Both the position numbers and the translations under genes were made by a program. From an uncultured Alphaproteobacteria bacterium (lineage in GTDB: Bacteria > Pseudomonadota > Alphaproteobacteria > Rickettsiales > UBA1997), in assembly GCA_903837365.1 (NCBI GenBank), contig CAILUF010000295.1, forward strand, positions 1 to 11,678: a stretch of 11,678 nt of DNA, given 5' to 3'. Under the pieces are notes generated by a model. The model worked only from the letters and a program-made list of their open reading frames with translations, was not told the DNA's origin and made no database searches. Below, one piece after another: positions 1 to 7,516 of the stretch. Position 1 is the first letter of the stretch, and every line of letters begins with the position of its first letter.

Positions 1-1
1 A

Positions 2-493
2 TTCACAAAGGTTAACAAGATAGCCAAAAAATTTATCGTTTCAAATTTTATAATACTTACTGCCCCAACGCCAAAAGACTATATAAAAATTAACTTAATC
101 ACCCAAGAAAATTTTAGTTTACTCATCCAATCCACAGAAGAAAACATAAAACAAATCTCGCAAAATTCATTACTAGATAACGGTAAAATTATTGCCGATA
201 TTGATGAAAAATCTAAAAAGAAAATTGCCAAACAACAATTTTTTATCGAGGATTTTTGTCGTGTTGGATATACGGTATCAAAGAATGTCAGTAAATTAGC
301 AAATCGCCGAAATCTAATTAAGCGATATTTACGAGAAGCTTTTTTGGCAAATATAAAATATTTAAATAAGCATCAAGATTACATAATCATAGCGCGAAAC
401 AATATTTTGCAAGCGCAATATCAGCAAATAATTCGCGATTTAACTTTTGCCTTAAAGCGATTAAATAATGATTTTAAAAATTCAAAAAAATGA
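2..493 (+). CDS. rnpA: Ribonuclease P protein component, 5'-truncated by window edge
   Basis: This is the protein subunit of RNase P, which helps the catalytic RNA cleave 5' leaders from pre-tRNAs. Reading frame 2 is open from the window edge to a TGA at 491-493, giving 163 visible residues; the start codon lies upstream. The N-terminal stretch FTKVNKIAKKFIV matches the usual F..V...GKRF segment. The core is GYTVSKNVSKLANRRNLIKR followed by YLREAF (about 275-340), the central RnpA signature. A later DYIIIAR segment matches the typical D.V.VAR strand. Two oddities stand out. About 50 residues separate the first strand (IILTAP) from RVGYTVSK, where roughly 10-15 is usual. The canonical RNR of the signature reads RNL here. 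The stop overlaps the fixH start (ATGA). rpmH is normally just upstream but would fall outside the window. The family call is confident; the effect of the insert is unknown. Confidence 0.88.
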   Translation, partial: FTKVNKIAKKFIVSNFIILTAPTPKDYIKINLITQENFSLLIQSTEENIKQISQNSLLDNGKIIADIDEKSKKKIAKQQFFIEDFCRVGYTVSKNVSKLANRRNLIKRYLREAFLANIKYLNKHQDYIIIARNNILQAQYQQIIRDLTFALKRLNNDFKNSKK

Positions 494-969
494 ATAAACC
501 AGTAAAGCCAAGTAAAATCCCATATTTTTTTATAATATTTTTTGTGATTTTTATCAGTGTCGATCTCGTTTATATTTTTGTTGCCAATAAAACCTGGCGA
601 GGAGTTGTTAGTTCTGATACTTATCGCAAAGGTATTGATCATAATCAGGTTTTACAGTTGATTGGCAAACAGCATCAGCTTGGCTGGAAGTTAAATATCA
701 ATTTTAAAAATATTGGCAATAAACAGGGGGTATTGCGTGTAAAACCACTTGCTAAAAATGGTCAGAATTTACCGATATCGCAAATTGAGGTAAAATTATC
801 GCGTCCAACTCAGGAAGGTTTTGATTTTCAAGTAGATTTAGAATATGAAAGTGATGGATGGTATGAAGCAAACATTGAATTTCCCCTACGTGGTCAATGG
901 CAATTTGAAATTATTGTTAGAAATAAACAAGATTTAATACAAGAAGTTAAAAAATATGTAGTTCAATGA
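490..969 (+). CDS. fixH: FixH/CcoH-like cbb3 oxidase assembly protein
   Basis: FixH (CcoH) is a small inner-membrane protein needed for assembly or stability of cbb3-type cytochrome c oxidase. The protein is 159 residues. A short basic N-terminus precedes one membrane segment at about 12-33 (PYFFIIFFVIFISVDLVYIF). Next comes the family hallmark TWRGVVSSDTYRKGIDHN (about 55 on), equivalent to the usual W.GLV..D.Y.KG..YN, and then a periplasmic beta-rich domain ending in a GQWQFEI strand. The ATG at 490 overlaps the rnpA stop by four bases, so translational coupling is plausible. Its own TGA is one base before the fixI start. Immediate linkage to fixI and fixS supports the identification. Length and single-TM topology are typical. 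Confidence 0.9.
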   Translation: MNKPVKPSKIPYFFIIFFVIFISVDLVYIFVANKTWRGVVSSDTYRKGIDHNQVLQLIGKQHQLGWKLNINFKNIGNKQGVLRVKPLAKNGQNLPISQIEVKLSRPTQEGFDFQVDLEYESDGWYEANIEFPLRGQWQFEIIVRNKQDLIQEVKKYVVQ

Positions 970-970
970 A

Positions 971-3475
971 ATGTTAACAAAAAATAATAATTGTAAACAT
1001 TGTCAATTAAAATTAGATAGAAATCAACAGGAGTTCTGCTGTATTGGTTGCGCAAAAGCGTATGAGATCATTGAAAATCTTGGCTTTAAAAATTATTACC
1101 AAATTAGGCAAATTGATATTTTCGAGCGAAATTTAAAACCAGAAATCGATGATAATTTTGATATTAGTGAATTTATTAGTAAAAATCCCGATGATTCATG
1201 GCATGCCGAACTTATGATCCAAGGCTTACAATGCGGAGCATGTGTTTGGCTAATTGAAAATATTTTATATAAAAATCCGCAAGTTATTCGCGCTAGAATT
1301 AATTTAACGCGTAAAATTTTAACCCTAGATTATCAAGGAGAAGTCAGTGATGGTAATAAAATAATTTTACCACTCAATGAAATTGGTTATAAATTTTTAC
1401 CATTTGATCAAGAAATTATTGCCCAAGAAGAAAAAAAATATAATGATTCTTTGCTTAAGGCTCTAGCGGTTGCAGGATTTGGTGCTGGTAATATTATGCT
1501 CTTTTCTTTTGCGTTATGGTTTACAAATATCGCAGAAATGGGTTTGGCAACTCATCAAATTTTTCAATTTTTTTCAGCATTAATTGCCTTGCCGGTTTTA
1601 GTTTATTCAGCGCGGATTTTTTTTATTTCAGCTTATCGATCATTGGTTTTGCGATCTGCAAATATGGATGTACCAATTAGTTTGGCAATAATTTTGGCAG
1701 GAATTGTTAGTATATTTCAAGCGTTTAATGGTCAGGATCATGTGTATTTTGATTCGGTGGTAATGTTAATTTTCTTTTTGTTAATAGGAAGATTTCTCGA
1801 TATGAAAGCGCGAAAAAAAGCTTTTAATATCGCTACGCAATTTAGTCTTCTTAATGCAAGTTTTGCAAGAGTTGATGATAATGGCAAAGTAAAAATTTTA
1901 CCAATAAAAAAATTACAAAAAGAAATGATTTTACTGGTAGCTAGTGGTGAAAAAATTGCAAGCGATGGTATTGTTATCGAAGGTGAAAGTCAGATAGATG
2001 ATAGCTTGCTAACAGGTGAAATAGCGCTTAAAAAAGTTACTAAGAATAGTCAGGTATTTGCAGGAACGATCAATGTTTTGCAACCCCTTAAAATCAAAAT
2101 CACCAGCGCAATAAATTCAACAGTTTTATCGCAAATTATTGATTTAATAAATCAAAGCGAAAATAACAAAAATTCTTGCGAATTAATTGCGCAAAAATTA
2201 GCAAAAATTTATACACCACTAGTTCATATTTTAGCTTTTATAACTTTTATTATTTGGTATTTTATTAATGAACAATCCTTTCAATTGGCATTAATGAATG
2301 CTACAGCAGTTTTAATAATAACATGTCCATGTGCTTTGGCATTAGCAATACCAATAGTTCAGACTATTGTTATTTCAGGCTTTATCGGTAAAAAAATATT
2401 AATAAAAAATGGTGAAGCATTGGAAAAAATTAATAAAATCGATACGATAATTTTTGATAAAACTGGAACCTTAACGCAAGGAAATCCAACCCTAAAAGCC
2501 ATTTACTCTATCGAAAATAATTCATTAAAATTGCTTAATAAAAATGATGCTGATTTTTATTTAATGATTGCAATTTCAATGGCTAAAAAAAGTATGCATC
2601 CAATCTCTCAAGCATTGACCGCAAGCTGTGATTATAAAACTTTTGATGTTGAGGTTGTTGAGATCAAATCGCAGGGATTGAGTACGAATTTTGATCGTGA
2701 ATTACTAAAAAAAATATTGGATGAATTAAAAGGTCATCATCAAATTATCGATATCGATAAAAACATCTTGATAGAAAAAGAATCAAGAATATGGCTAGGA
2801 AGAAGCGATTTTTGTAAAATAAGTAAAGATAGTTACCAAGATGAATTATTATTAAAAAACAATGACAATTATCAACAATTAACTACTTTTATGAGAATTA
2901 ATCAACAACAAATAGTTTTTGTTTTTGATGATAAAATTAAAGAAGATGCTAAAGAAGTTGTTGAGTTTATGCAAAAACTTGGCAAGAACTTGATCCTGCT
3001 ATCTGGGGATAATCAAAGAAATGTTGAATTGGTTGCAAAAAAATTAAATATAAAGGAATTTTATTATGAAAAATCAATTTTACAAAAAGCGCAATTTTTA
3101 AAAAATTTACAACAAAAAAATCAGCAATTTATGATGATAGGAGATGGCTTAAACGATGCTCCAGCATTGTCTTTGGCCATGGTCAGCGTTTCATTTACTA
3201 AGGCAAGCGATCTTAGTAAAAATATTGCCGATATACTTATTAATTCTTCGCAACTTTCGCCATTAATTTCTCTTTTTATCGGTAGCAAAAAAGCATTTAA
3301 ATTGATGAAGCAAAATTTATTTTTGGCCTTGCTATACAATTTGATTGCTCTACCATTTGCACTGATGGGAATGGTGGTACCACTGGTTGCTGCTATAGCA
3401 ATGTCATCATCCTCCTTATTGGTAATTTTGAATTCCTTAAGAATAAATAATTTTTTTACTAATCAAAAAAACTAA
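971..3475 (+). CDS. fixI: FixI/CcoI-type copper-translocating P1B-ATPase
   Basis: This is a P1B-type ATPase of the CcoI/FixI group, which moves copper across the inner membrane for the CuB centre of cbb3 oxidase. The 834-residue protein opens with a cysteine-rich metal-binding segment (C8, C11, C23, C24, C27), typical of FixI. A heavy-metal-associated domain follows, with GLQCGACVW at 85-93 (C88 and C91). Membrane segments cluster at about 164-280, 412-470 and 783-825. The actuator-domain TGE is at 348-350 and the metal-site CPC motif at 452-454. The phosphorylated aspartate is D496 in DKTGT, the HP locus is H543-P544, SGDN begins at 678, and the hinge GDGLNDAP is at 724-731. All catalytic motifs are intact. 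The gene is one base from both fixH and fixS, so it is almost certainly co-transcribed. A general CopA efflux pump is the alternative, but the N-terminal cysteine cluster and neighbours favour FixI. Confidence 0.96.
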   Translation: MLTKNNNCKHCQLKLDRNQQEFCCIGCAKAYEIIENLGFKNYYQIRQIDIFERNLKPEIDDNFDISEFISKNPDDSWHAELMIQGLQCGACVWLIENILYKNPQVIRARINLTRKILTLDYQGEVSDGNKIILPLNEIGYKFLPFDQEIIAQEEKKYNDSLLKALAVAGFGAGNIMLFSFALWFTNIAEMGLATHQIFQFFSALIALPVLVYSARIFFISAYRSLVLRSANMDVPISLAIILAGIVSIFQAFNGQDHVYFDSVVMLIFFLLIGRFLDMKARKKAFNIATQFSLLNASFARVDDNGKVKILPIKKLQKEMILLVASGEKIASDGIVIEGESQIDDSLLTGEIALKKVTKNSQVFAGTINVLQPLKIKITSAINSTVLSQIIDLINQSENNKNSCELIAQKLAKIYTPLVHILAFITFIIWYFINEQSFQLALMNATAVLIITCPCALALAIPIVQTIVISGFIGKKILIKNGEALEKINKIDTIIFDKTGTLTQGNPTLKAIYSIENNSLKLLNKNDADFYLMIAISMAKKSMHPISQALTASCDYKTFDVEVVEIKSQGLSTNFDRELLKKILDELKGHHQIIDIDKNILIEKESRIWLGRSDFCKISKDSYQDELLLKNNDNYQQLTTFMRINQQQIVFVFDDKIKEDAKEVVEFMQKLGKNLILLSGDNQRNVELVAKKLNIKEFYYEKSILQKAQFLKNLQQKNQQFMMIGDGLNDAPALSLAMVSVSFTKASDLSKNIADILINSSQLSPLISLFIGSKKAFKLMKQNLFLALLYNLIALPFALMGMVVPLVAAIAMSSSSLLVILNSLRINNFFTNQKN

Positions 3476-3476
3476 A

Positions 3477-3638
3477 ATGTCCGTATTAATTTTTTTAATT
3501 CCATTGGCAATATTTCTTAGTTTAGTAGGGCTCTTATCATTTTTATGGGCCTTAAAAAATAAACAATATGATGATTTGGATGGAAGTGCAAAACGGATTT
3601 TATTTGATGATCCTATCGATAACAAAGAAAATTCATAA
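3477..3638 (+). CDS. fixS: CcoS/FixS small cbb3 oxidase maturation protein
   Basis: FixS (CcoS) is a tiny membrane protein required to load cofactors, probably copper, into cbb3 oxidase. The ATG at 3477 opens a 53-residue reading frame ending at TAA 3636-3638. Residues 2-25 form one hydrophobic membrane segment (SVLIFLIPLAIFLSLVGLLS). A conserved tail follows, with FLWALKNKQYDDLDGSAKRI and then LFDD, closely matching the family pattern F.W..K.GQYDDLEG.A.RIL.DD. The start lies one base after the fixI stop, which is the expected position in fixGHIS clusters. The gene is easily missed because of its size, but the signature is clear. Confidence 0.94.
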   Translation: MSVLIFLIPLAIFLSLVGLLSFLWALKNKQYDDLDGSAKRILFDDPIDNKENS

Positions 3639-3648
3639 AAATTTTCAT

Positions 3649-3677
3649 ATAACAAAAGTTATTAGTTGTTTTTTTTT
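3649..3677 (+). terminator. Possible weak intrinsic terminator after fixHIS
   Basis: Eleven bases after the fixS stop, ATAAC (3649-3653) and GTTAT (3658-3662) form a perfect 5-bp stem with an AAAA loop. TAGTTG and then a run of nine T (3669-3677) follow. The stem is short and has one G-C pair, so stability is poor. The T run and its position between two gene groups are the main support. Confidence 0.35.
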
Positions 3678-3733
3678 ATTTTAATTTTAAACCTTACATT
3701 CTAAGTAAAATTCAAAAAATTAAAATTTGCACA

Positions 3734-4522
3734 ATGGTTAAAATTTTTTTAAAAGTTTTTTTAAGTATCACTCTTTTAAACCTTACTGCTTGTTCATCTG
3801 AACCGCAGAAAGCTAAAATCAGAATTGTTGATTTACAGGGTAATTTCAAACCTGTTTTAACTAAAATTCCTGATTTTAATGCTCAAGTTTTAGATGGTGT
3901 AGATAGCTCTAGGAGTCCGGTAAATAAGGCTTCGCAGGAACAACAATCAACAACGATAATTCCTGAAAATCCTCAAAATTATGCCAATAATAATTCCAAG
4001 CAAGTTGGGCAAAATAAGCAAATCGCTCAAACTCTTGATGCCCCAACCCTCAATTCACAAAATAAAATTCCTAATGATAATTTAAAAAATCAGGAAAAAA
4101 ATAATATGATTTTTGCTGGCAGACAAGATGAAAAAATTATTAGCGAATATGATCTGGCGAATAGTAGAGATGAAGAAAATGATAATTCCGATAATAAAAT
4201 TAATAATAAACAATCAAAGCCAAAGGAAATTTTTGCTCGTAAAAAGAACGCAAAAATTTTATCCGAAGAAATTGCTTCGTCAAAAATAGGTTCGAAGAAA
4301 TATTACGTACAAGTTGGATCCTACGGAGCCAAGGAGATAGCCGATGAGGAATTGATAATGATGCAAAAATTTTATAAAGGTAAAATCGAATTAGCGGAAA
4401 CTGCAGATCGCAAAATGTATCGTGTTTTGCTTGGACCATTTACCAATAAAGCTCAAGCTAGAAAAATGGTTAATAAAATTGTAAATTCAGGTCATGAGGC
4501 AATTTTAGTAAAAGGCAATTAA
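3734..4522 (+). CDS. SPOR-domain lipoprotein
   Basis: This is a predicted lipoprotein with a C-terminal SPOR domain, a fold that binds denuded septal peptidoglycan. The signal peptide ends in a lipobox, LTAC with the modified cysteine at C20. Residues about 28-53 contain a short ordered-looking stretch (KIRIVDLQGNFKPVLTKIP), followed by a long linker rich in Asn, Gln, Lys and Asp up to about residue 185. The SPOR domain covers about 189-262, with YYVQVGSYG at 190 on and YRVLLGPFTNKAQARKMV near the end. In many alphaproteobacteria, as I recall, an RlpA-like protein precedes dacF. No double-psi beta-barrel with its catalytic aspartate is visible here, so I do not call it RlpA. The stop overlaps the next start by one base (TAATG). 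The likely role is in the envelope or at the division septum; the exact function is unknown. Confidence 0.85.
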   Translation: MVKIFLKVFLSITLLNLTACSSEPQKAKIRIVDLQGNFKPVLTKIPDFNAQVLDGVDSSRSPVNKASQEQQSTTIIPENPQNYANNNSKQVGQNKQIAQTLDAPTLNSQNKIPNDNLKNQEKNNMIFAGRQDEKIISEYDLANSRDEENDNSDNKINNKQSKPKEIFARKKNAKILSEEIASSKIGSKKYYVQVGSYGAKEIADEELIMMQKFYKGKIELAETADRKMYRVLLGPFTNKAQARKMVNKIVNSGHEAILVKGN

Positions 4523-5271
4523 TGAAAATATTTTTTAGAAAATTCACTAAAATTAAATTATTTTTTTTGCTTATTACGCTGAGCTCCTGCGCGAAAAATA
4601 TCGCCTCTGTTAATGATATGTTTGTTAAAAAATACGGACAAAAAGTCAAAGAAATCAATCAAGAGAGAGTGTTGCCAAAAAATATTGCCAATGAAATTGT
4701 TTCTTCGGTTCCTCCAACTAAGGAAGAAATCTCCGATTACATTGCTTCGCAAGAAAAATATCAGGGCTATGTACCGATTTATCACGTTGGGGAATATGTG
4801 CCAAAGCAATATTTTCCTAATCGCGCAACGATGGATGAAATGTCGAGAAATAATCCTGCCAATAATGTTCCGCCAGATATTTTTGAGGTGCGATATAATA
4901 ACTTTAATAATCCTCCTTTTAGCAATAGTGGTGCAGAATTCGATATGGTTATGGTGCCAAGTCAAGATGCTTATGGAAATAGATCTATAGCTACTGAAAA
5001 AAAATATTTATTAATCGCAAATAACGAAATTCAAAATGCTGTTACTAAAATTAATCAAAAACGCAGTGATGATGATTTTGAATTTAGTAAGATTTTAGTT
5101 AAAGAAAAAAAACAACAAATTAAGCAGAGGAAAAATGAGCAGATCTTTGGCGCAAGCCAATTTGGCGATATTGCCTTGATCGATAATTACAATATTGAAG
5201 ATGTGCAAAAAGAAGATGATGATATTAAAAAAAATAATAAACAACCAAAGCAAACCAAAACTAACAATTAA
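4522..5271 (+). CDS. Unrecognised lipoprotein between SPOR protein and DacF
   Basis: I do not recognise a family. The 249-residue protein has a basic N-terminus, a hydrophobic stretch (LFFLLITL) and a lipobox LSSC with cysteine at 23, so it should be a lipid-anchored envelope protein. Residues about 83-150 are richer in Tyr, Pro and Phe (YVPIYHVGEYVPKQYFPN, then NNVPPDIFEVRYNNF) and look like the conserved core. Residues about 185-249 are strongly charged (Lys, Asp, Gln, Asn) and probably disordered. The start overlaps the SPOR gene stop by one base, and the stop lies 18 bases before dacF, so the three are probably one operon. That context suggests a cell-wall or outer-membrane role. Translation is supported by the signal peptide, the overlap spacing and the intact frame. 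Confidence 0.75.
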   Translation: MKIFFRKFTKIKLFFLLITLSSCAKNIASVNDMFVKKYGQKVKEINQERVLPKNIANEIVSSVPPTKEEISDYIASQEKYQGYVPIYHVGEYVPKQYFPNRATMDEMSRNNPANNVPPDIFEVRYNNFNNPPFSNSGAEFDMVMVPSQDAYGNRSIATEKKYLLIANNEIQNAVTKINQKRSDDDFEFSKILVKEKKQQIKQRKNEQIFGASQFGDIALIDNYNIEDVQKEDDDIKKNNKQPKQTKTNN

Positions 5272-5289
5272 TATATAAATCTTTAAATA

Positions 5290-6480
5290 ATGTCAGATTT
5301 TATTAAAAAATCACAATTTATAATTTTCTTAAAGACCTGGATTTTTTGTTGTGTTTTTATTGTAAATTCGGCTTTAGCTAAAGAAGATTATACGCCAAAT
5401 TTAAGCGATGCGCAATATTATTTTTTGATTGATGCTGATAGTAAGGAAGTCCTTCTTTCTAAGAATGCCGATACTAGAATGGCTCCGTCATCTATGACCA
5501 AACTAATGACCGCATTGGTAGTTTTTGATCAAATAAAAAAAGGTAAAATTAGTTTAAATAATCAATGCTTAATTGGTAAAGATGCTTGGCGTAAATCTGG
5601 ATCGTCGATGTTTTTAAATTATGGCGATGTAGTTTCAATTGATGATTTAGTTAAAGGACTTTTAGCGGTTTCGGCAAATGATGCTTCAATTGCTCTTGCT
5701 GAATCGGTTGGTGGAGGAATTTCAAATTTTACTAAATTGATGAATTTAAAAGCGCAAGAACTAGGAATGACCAATAGTCATTTTACCAATCCCCATGGCT
5801 TGCACGAGGATAGTCACTACTCAAGTTTGCGTGATTTGGGACTTTTAGTTATTCATCTTTATCAGGAATATCCAGAGTTTGCTAGTTATTTTTCAATTCC
5901 TGAATTTACCTACCAAAACATTACTCAGCGCAATCGCAATCCTTTAATAAAAAATAATTACGAAGGGATTATCGTTGGTAAAACTGGCCATACTAATGAA
6001 GGAGGATATGGCGTTGTTGAATTGGTTCAAAGAAATAATCGACGATTAGTTGCGGTTGTTAATAAAATGAAAACCCCTAAACAGCGCGCTCATACAATTA
6101 CGGAGATGATGGATTATGGTTTTTTTGGCTATAAAAAATTAGAATTATTTAAGCAAGATCAAGAAATTGTCGATTTAAATGTTTGGTTGGGAACTCAACA
6201 AAAAATTAGCGCAATTGCTTTAGAAGATATTGCTGTAAATGTTCCTCGATACTACAACCTCAATGATTTAACAGTTACTGTAAAATATAATGATCCAATT
6301 TATGCACCAATAAAAAAAGATTCTAAAATTGCGAGTTTGCATATTGAATTAAAAGGTTTTAAAAAGTATGAATTCGATCTTTTTGCAAAAGAACCGGTTG
6401 ATAAAGTTGGTTATATCAGAAAGGTCTCGATAATTGCCAAATACAAATTTAAAAAATTCTTTAACAAATATTTTTCTTAA
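5290..6480 (+). CDS. dacF: D-alanyl-D-alanine carboxypeptidase (DacF/PBP5-like)
   Basis: This is a low-molecular-weight penicillin-binding protein that removes the terminal D-alanine from peptidoglycan pentapeptides in the periplasm. It has 396 residues. A signal peptide runs to about A30 (NSALA then KED). The serine peptidase S11 domain carries all three active-site motifs: S68-M-T-K71 (SxxK), S128-A-N130 (SxN) and K231-T-G233 (KTG, in VGKTGHTNEGGYG). Residues about 280-375 match the PBP5 C-terminal beta domain. The terminal basic stretch (YKFKKFFNKYFS) could act as a membrane-associating tail. A peptidoglycan-synthesising organism is therefore implied, even with a reduced-looking genome. 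In Rickettsia, as I recall, dacF is followed by tmk; here ybaB follows after five bases. Confidence 0.95.
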   Translation: MSDFIKKSQFIIFLKTWIFCCVFIVNSALAKEDYTPNLSDAQYYFLIDADSKEVLLSKNADTRMAPSSMTKLMTALVVFDQIKKGKISLNNQCLIGKDAWRKSGSSMFLNYGDVVSIDDLVKGLLAVSANDASIALAESVGGGISNFTKLMNLKAQELGMTNSHFTNPHGLHEDSHYSSLRDLGLLVIHLYQEYPEFASYFSIPEFTYQNITQRNRNPLIKNNYEGIIVGKTGHTNEGGYGVVELVQRNNRRLVAVVNKMKTPKQRAHTITEMMDYGFFGYKKLELFKQDQEIVDLNVWLGTQQKISAIALEDIAVNVPRYYNLNDLTVTVKYNDPIYAPIKKDSKIASLHIELKGFKKYEFDLFAKEPVDKVGYIRKVSIIAKYKFKKFFNKYFS

Positions 6481-6485
6481 AAATT

Positions 6486-6800
6486 ATGGATATGAAATCA
6501 TTAATGCGTCAAGCACAAGAAATGCAAAATAAAATGAAAAAAGTTGAAGAAGAAATCGCTAAAACTGAATTTGAAGGTTCAGGTGGAGGAGGCCTAGTTA
6601 AGGTAGTTGTAATGGGTAGCGGTATTGTAAAAAAAATTGAAATTGACGATTCAATTATAAAAATCGAAGAAAAAACCGTTCTTGAAGATTTATTAATCGT
6701 GGCAATTAATACTGCTAAAACTAAAGCTGACGAAGGTTCCGCTTCGATGCTTAAAAATGTAACCGCAGGAATTCCATTGCCTCCGGGTTTTAAATTTTAA
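6486..6800 (+). CDS. ybaB: YbaB/EbfC family nucleoid-associated protein
   Basis: This is a small DNA-binding protein of the YbaB/EbfC family, which forms homodimers and coats DNA. The 104 residues fit the family length. The N-terminal helix has the typical LMRQAQEMQNKMKKVEEEIA, followed by the glycine-rich turn GSGGGGLVKVVVMG. The strand KIEIDDSII, the helix with VLEDLLIVAINTAKTKADE and the closing motif GIPLPPGFKF complete the fold. ATG 6486 gives MDMK; the ATG at 6492 is a possible alternative start. In most bacteria ybaB sits between dnaX and recR, neither of which is here. It is five bases after dacF and one base before trpF. Confidence 0.94.
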   Translation: MDMKSLMRQAQEMQNKMKKVEEEIAKTEFEGSGGGGLVKVVVMGSGIVKKIEIDDSIIKIEEKTVLEDLLIVAINTAKTKADEGSASMLKNVTAGIPLPPGFKF

Positions 6801-6801
6801 T

Positions 6802-7419
6802 ATGAAAGTAAAAATTTGTGGAATCGTTGATGCTTCAATAGCTAAACTTGCCGATCAAAATTATTGCGATTTTTTAGGAGTAGTTTTTTACAATAAATCT
6901 CCGCGTTATGTTGAAATTAAGGATGCAAAAAAAATTTCCCAGGTAATTACAAAAGCTAAAAAAGTTGCGGTAGTTGTTGAGCCGAAAATGGATTATCTTG
7001 ATGAAATAATATCTAATTTTGTACCGGATTTTATCCAGTTTCATGGTCAAATTAAGTTAGATTTTTTTGAGCAATTCAAAGAAAAATTCCCAAAAATTGG
7101 AATCATTATCGCGCAAGGTGTTTCTAAGGCTGAAGATCTAAAAAAATTTGATAATTTTAACAATATAGCTGATTATTTTTTAATTGATGGAGCGATTTCT
7201 GGGAGTGGTAAAGTTTTTGATTGGTCAATTTTAAAAGATTTTAAATCTTCAAAGCCATGGTTTTTGGCAGGTGGATTGACACTTGATAATATTTTACAGG
7301 CAATTAAAATAACTAATGCAAATATGATTGATATTTCTTCTGGTCTTGAAAAAACTAGGGGAATTAAAGATCCAGATTTAATTATTGCATTGATGAAAAA
7401 ACTTAACAAAATTAGTTAA
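6802..7419 (+). CDS. trpF: Phosphoribosylanthranilate isomerase (TrpF)
   Basis: TrpF catalyses the Amadori rearrangement of N-(5'-phosphoribosyl)anthranilate to CdRP in tryptophan synthesis. It is a single (beta/alpha)8 barrel of 205 residues, the usual length. Motifs run in order: KVKICGI with the general base C6; FLGVVFYNKSPRYV; VVVEP; FIQFHG (usually QLHG); the general acid D129 in FLIDGAISGSGKVFDW; the phosphate-binding FLAGGLTLDNI; and the C-terminal DISSGLEKTRGIKDPDLI. Both catalytic residues and the phosphate loops are present, so the enzyme should be active. No other trp gene is in the window, which is odd for this pathway. The start is one base after ybaB. Confidence 0.93.
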   Translation: MKVKICGIVDASIAKLADQNYCDFLGVVFYNKSPRYVEIKDAKKISQVITKAKKVAVVVEPKMDYLDEIISNFVPDFIQFHGQIKLDFFEQFKEKFPKIGIIIAQGVSKAEDLKKFDNFNNIADYFLIDGAISGSGKVFDWSILKDFKSSKPWFLAGGLTLDNILQAIKITNANMIDISSGLEKTRGIKDPDLIIALMKKLNKIS

Positions 7420-7446
7420 GAAATAGGAAAAATAGATAAGTTTTAA

Positions 7447-7485
7447 ATAAATTAAATAAAACCCAAAATGTTTTAATTAATTTAT
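7447..7485 (+). terminator. AT-rich hairpin, possible terminator after trpF
   Basis: Arms 7447-7462 and 7470-7485 pair over 16 positions with a single A/A mismatch (7456/7476), around a 7-base loop. It starts 28 bases after the trpF stop, and T-rich sequence (ATTTCTATTATTTTC) follows. Only one G-C pair is present and there is no uninterrupted T run. It could therefore be a weak terminator or simply a palindromic stretch expected in AT-rich DNA. Confidence 0.35.
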
Positions 7486-7516
7486 GAATTTCTATTATTT
7501 TCATTAAAAATTTTTT

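Noticed and set aside
3639..3733. A promoter ahead of the SPOR lipoprotein operon
   Set aside because: T-rich and A-rich stretches offer many TTNNNN and TANNNT matches, but none has a well-spaced -35/-10 pair that stands out.
4558..4990. Two overlapping open frames (minus 4558-4965 and plus 4613-4990) within the unrecognised lipoprotein gene
   Set aside because: Neither shows a recognisable domain or plausible composition, and the lipoprotein frame has a clear signal peptide and operon spacing. They look like chance openings in AT-rich DNA.
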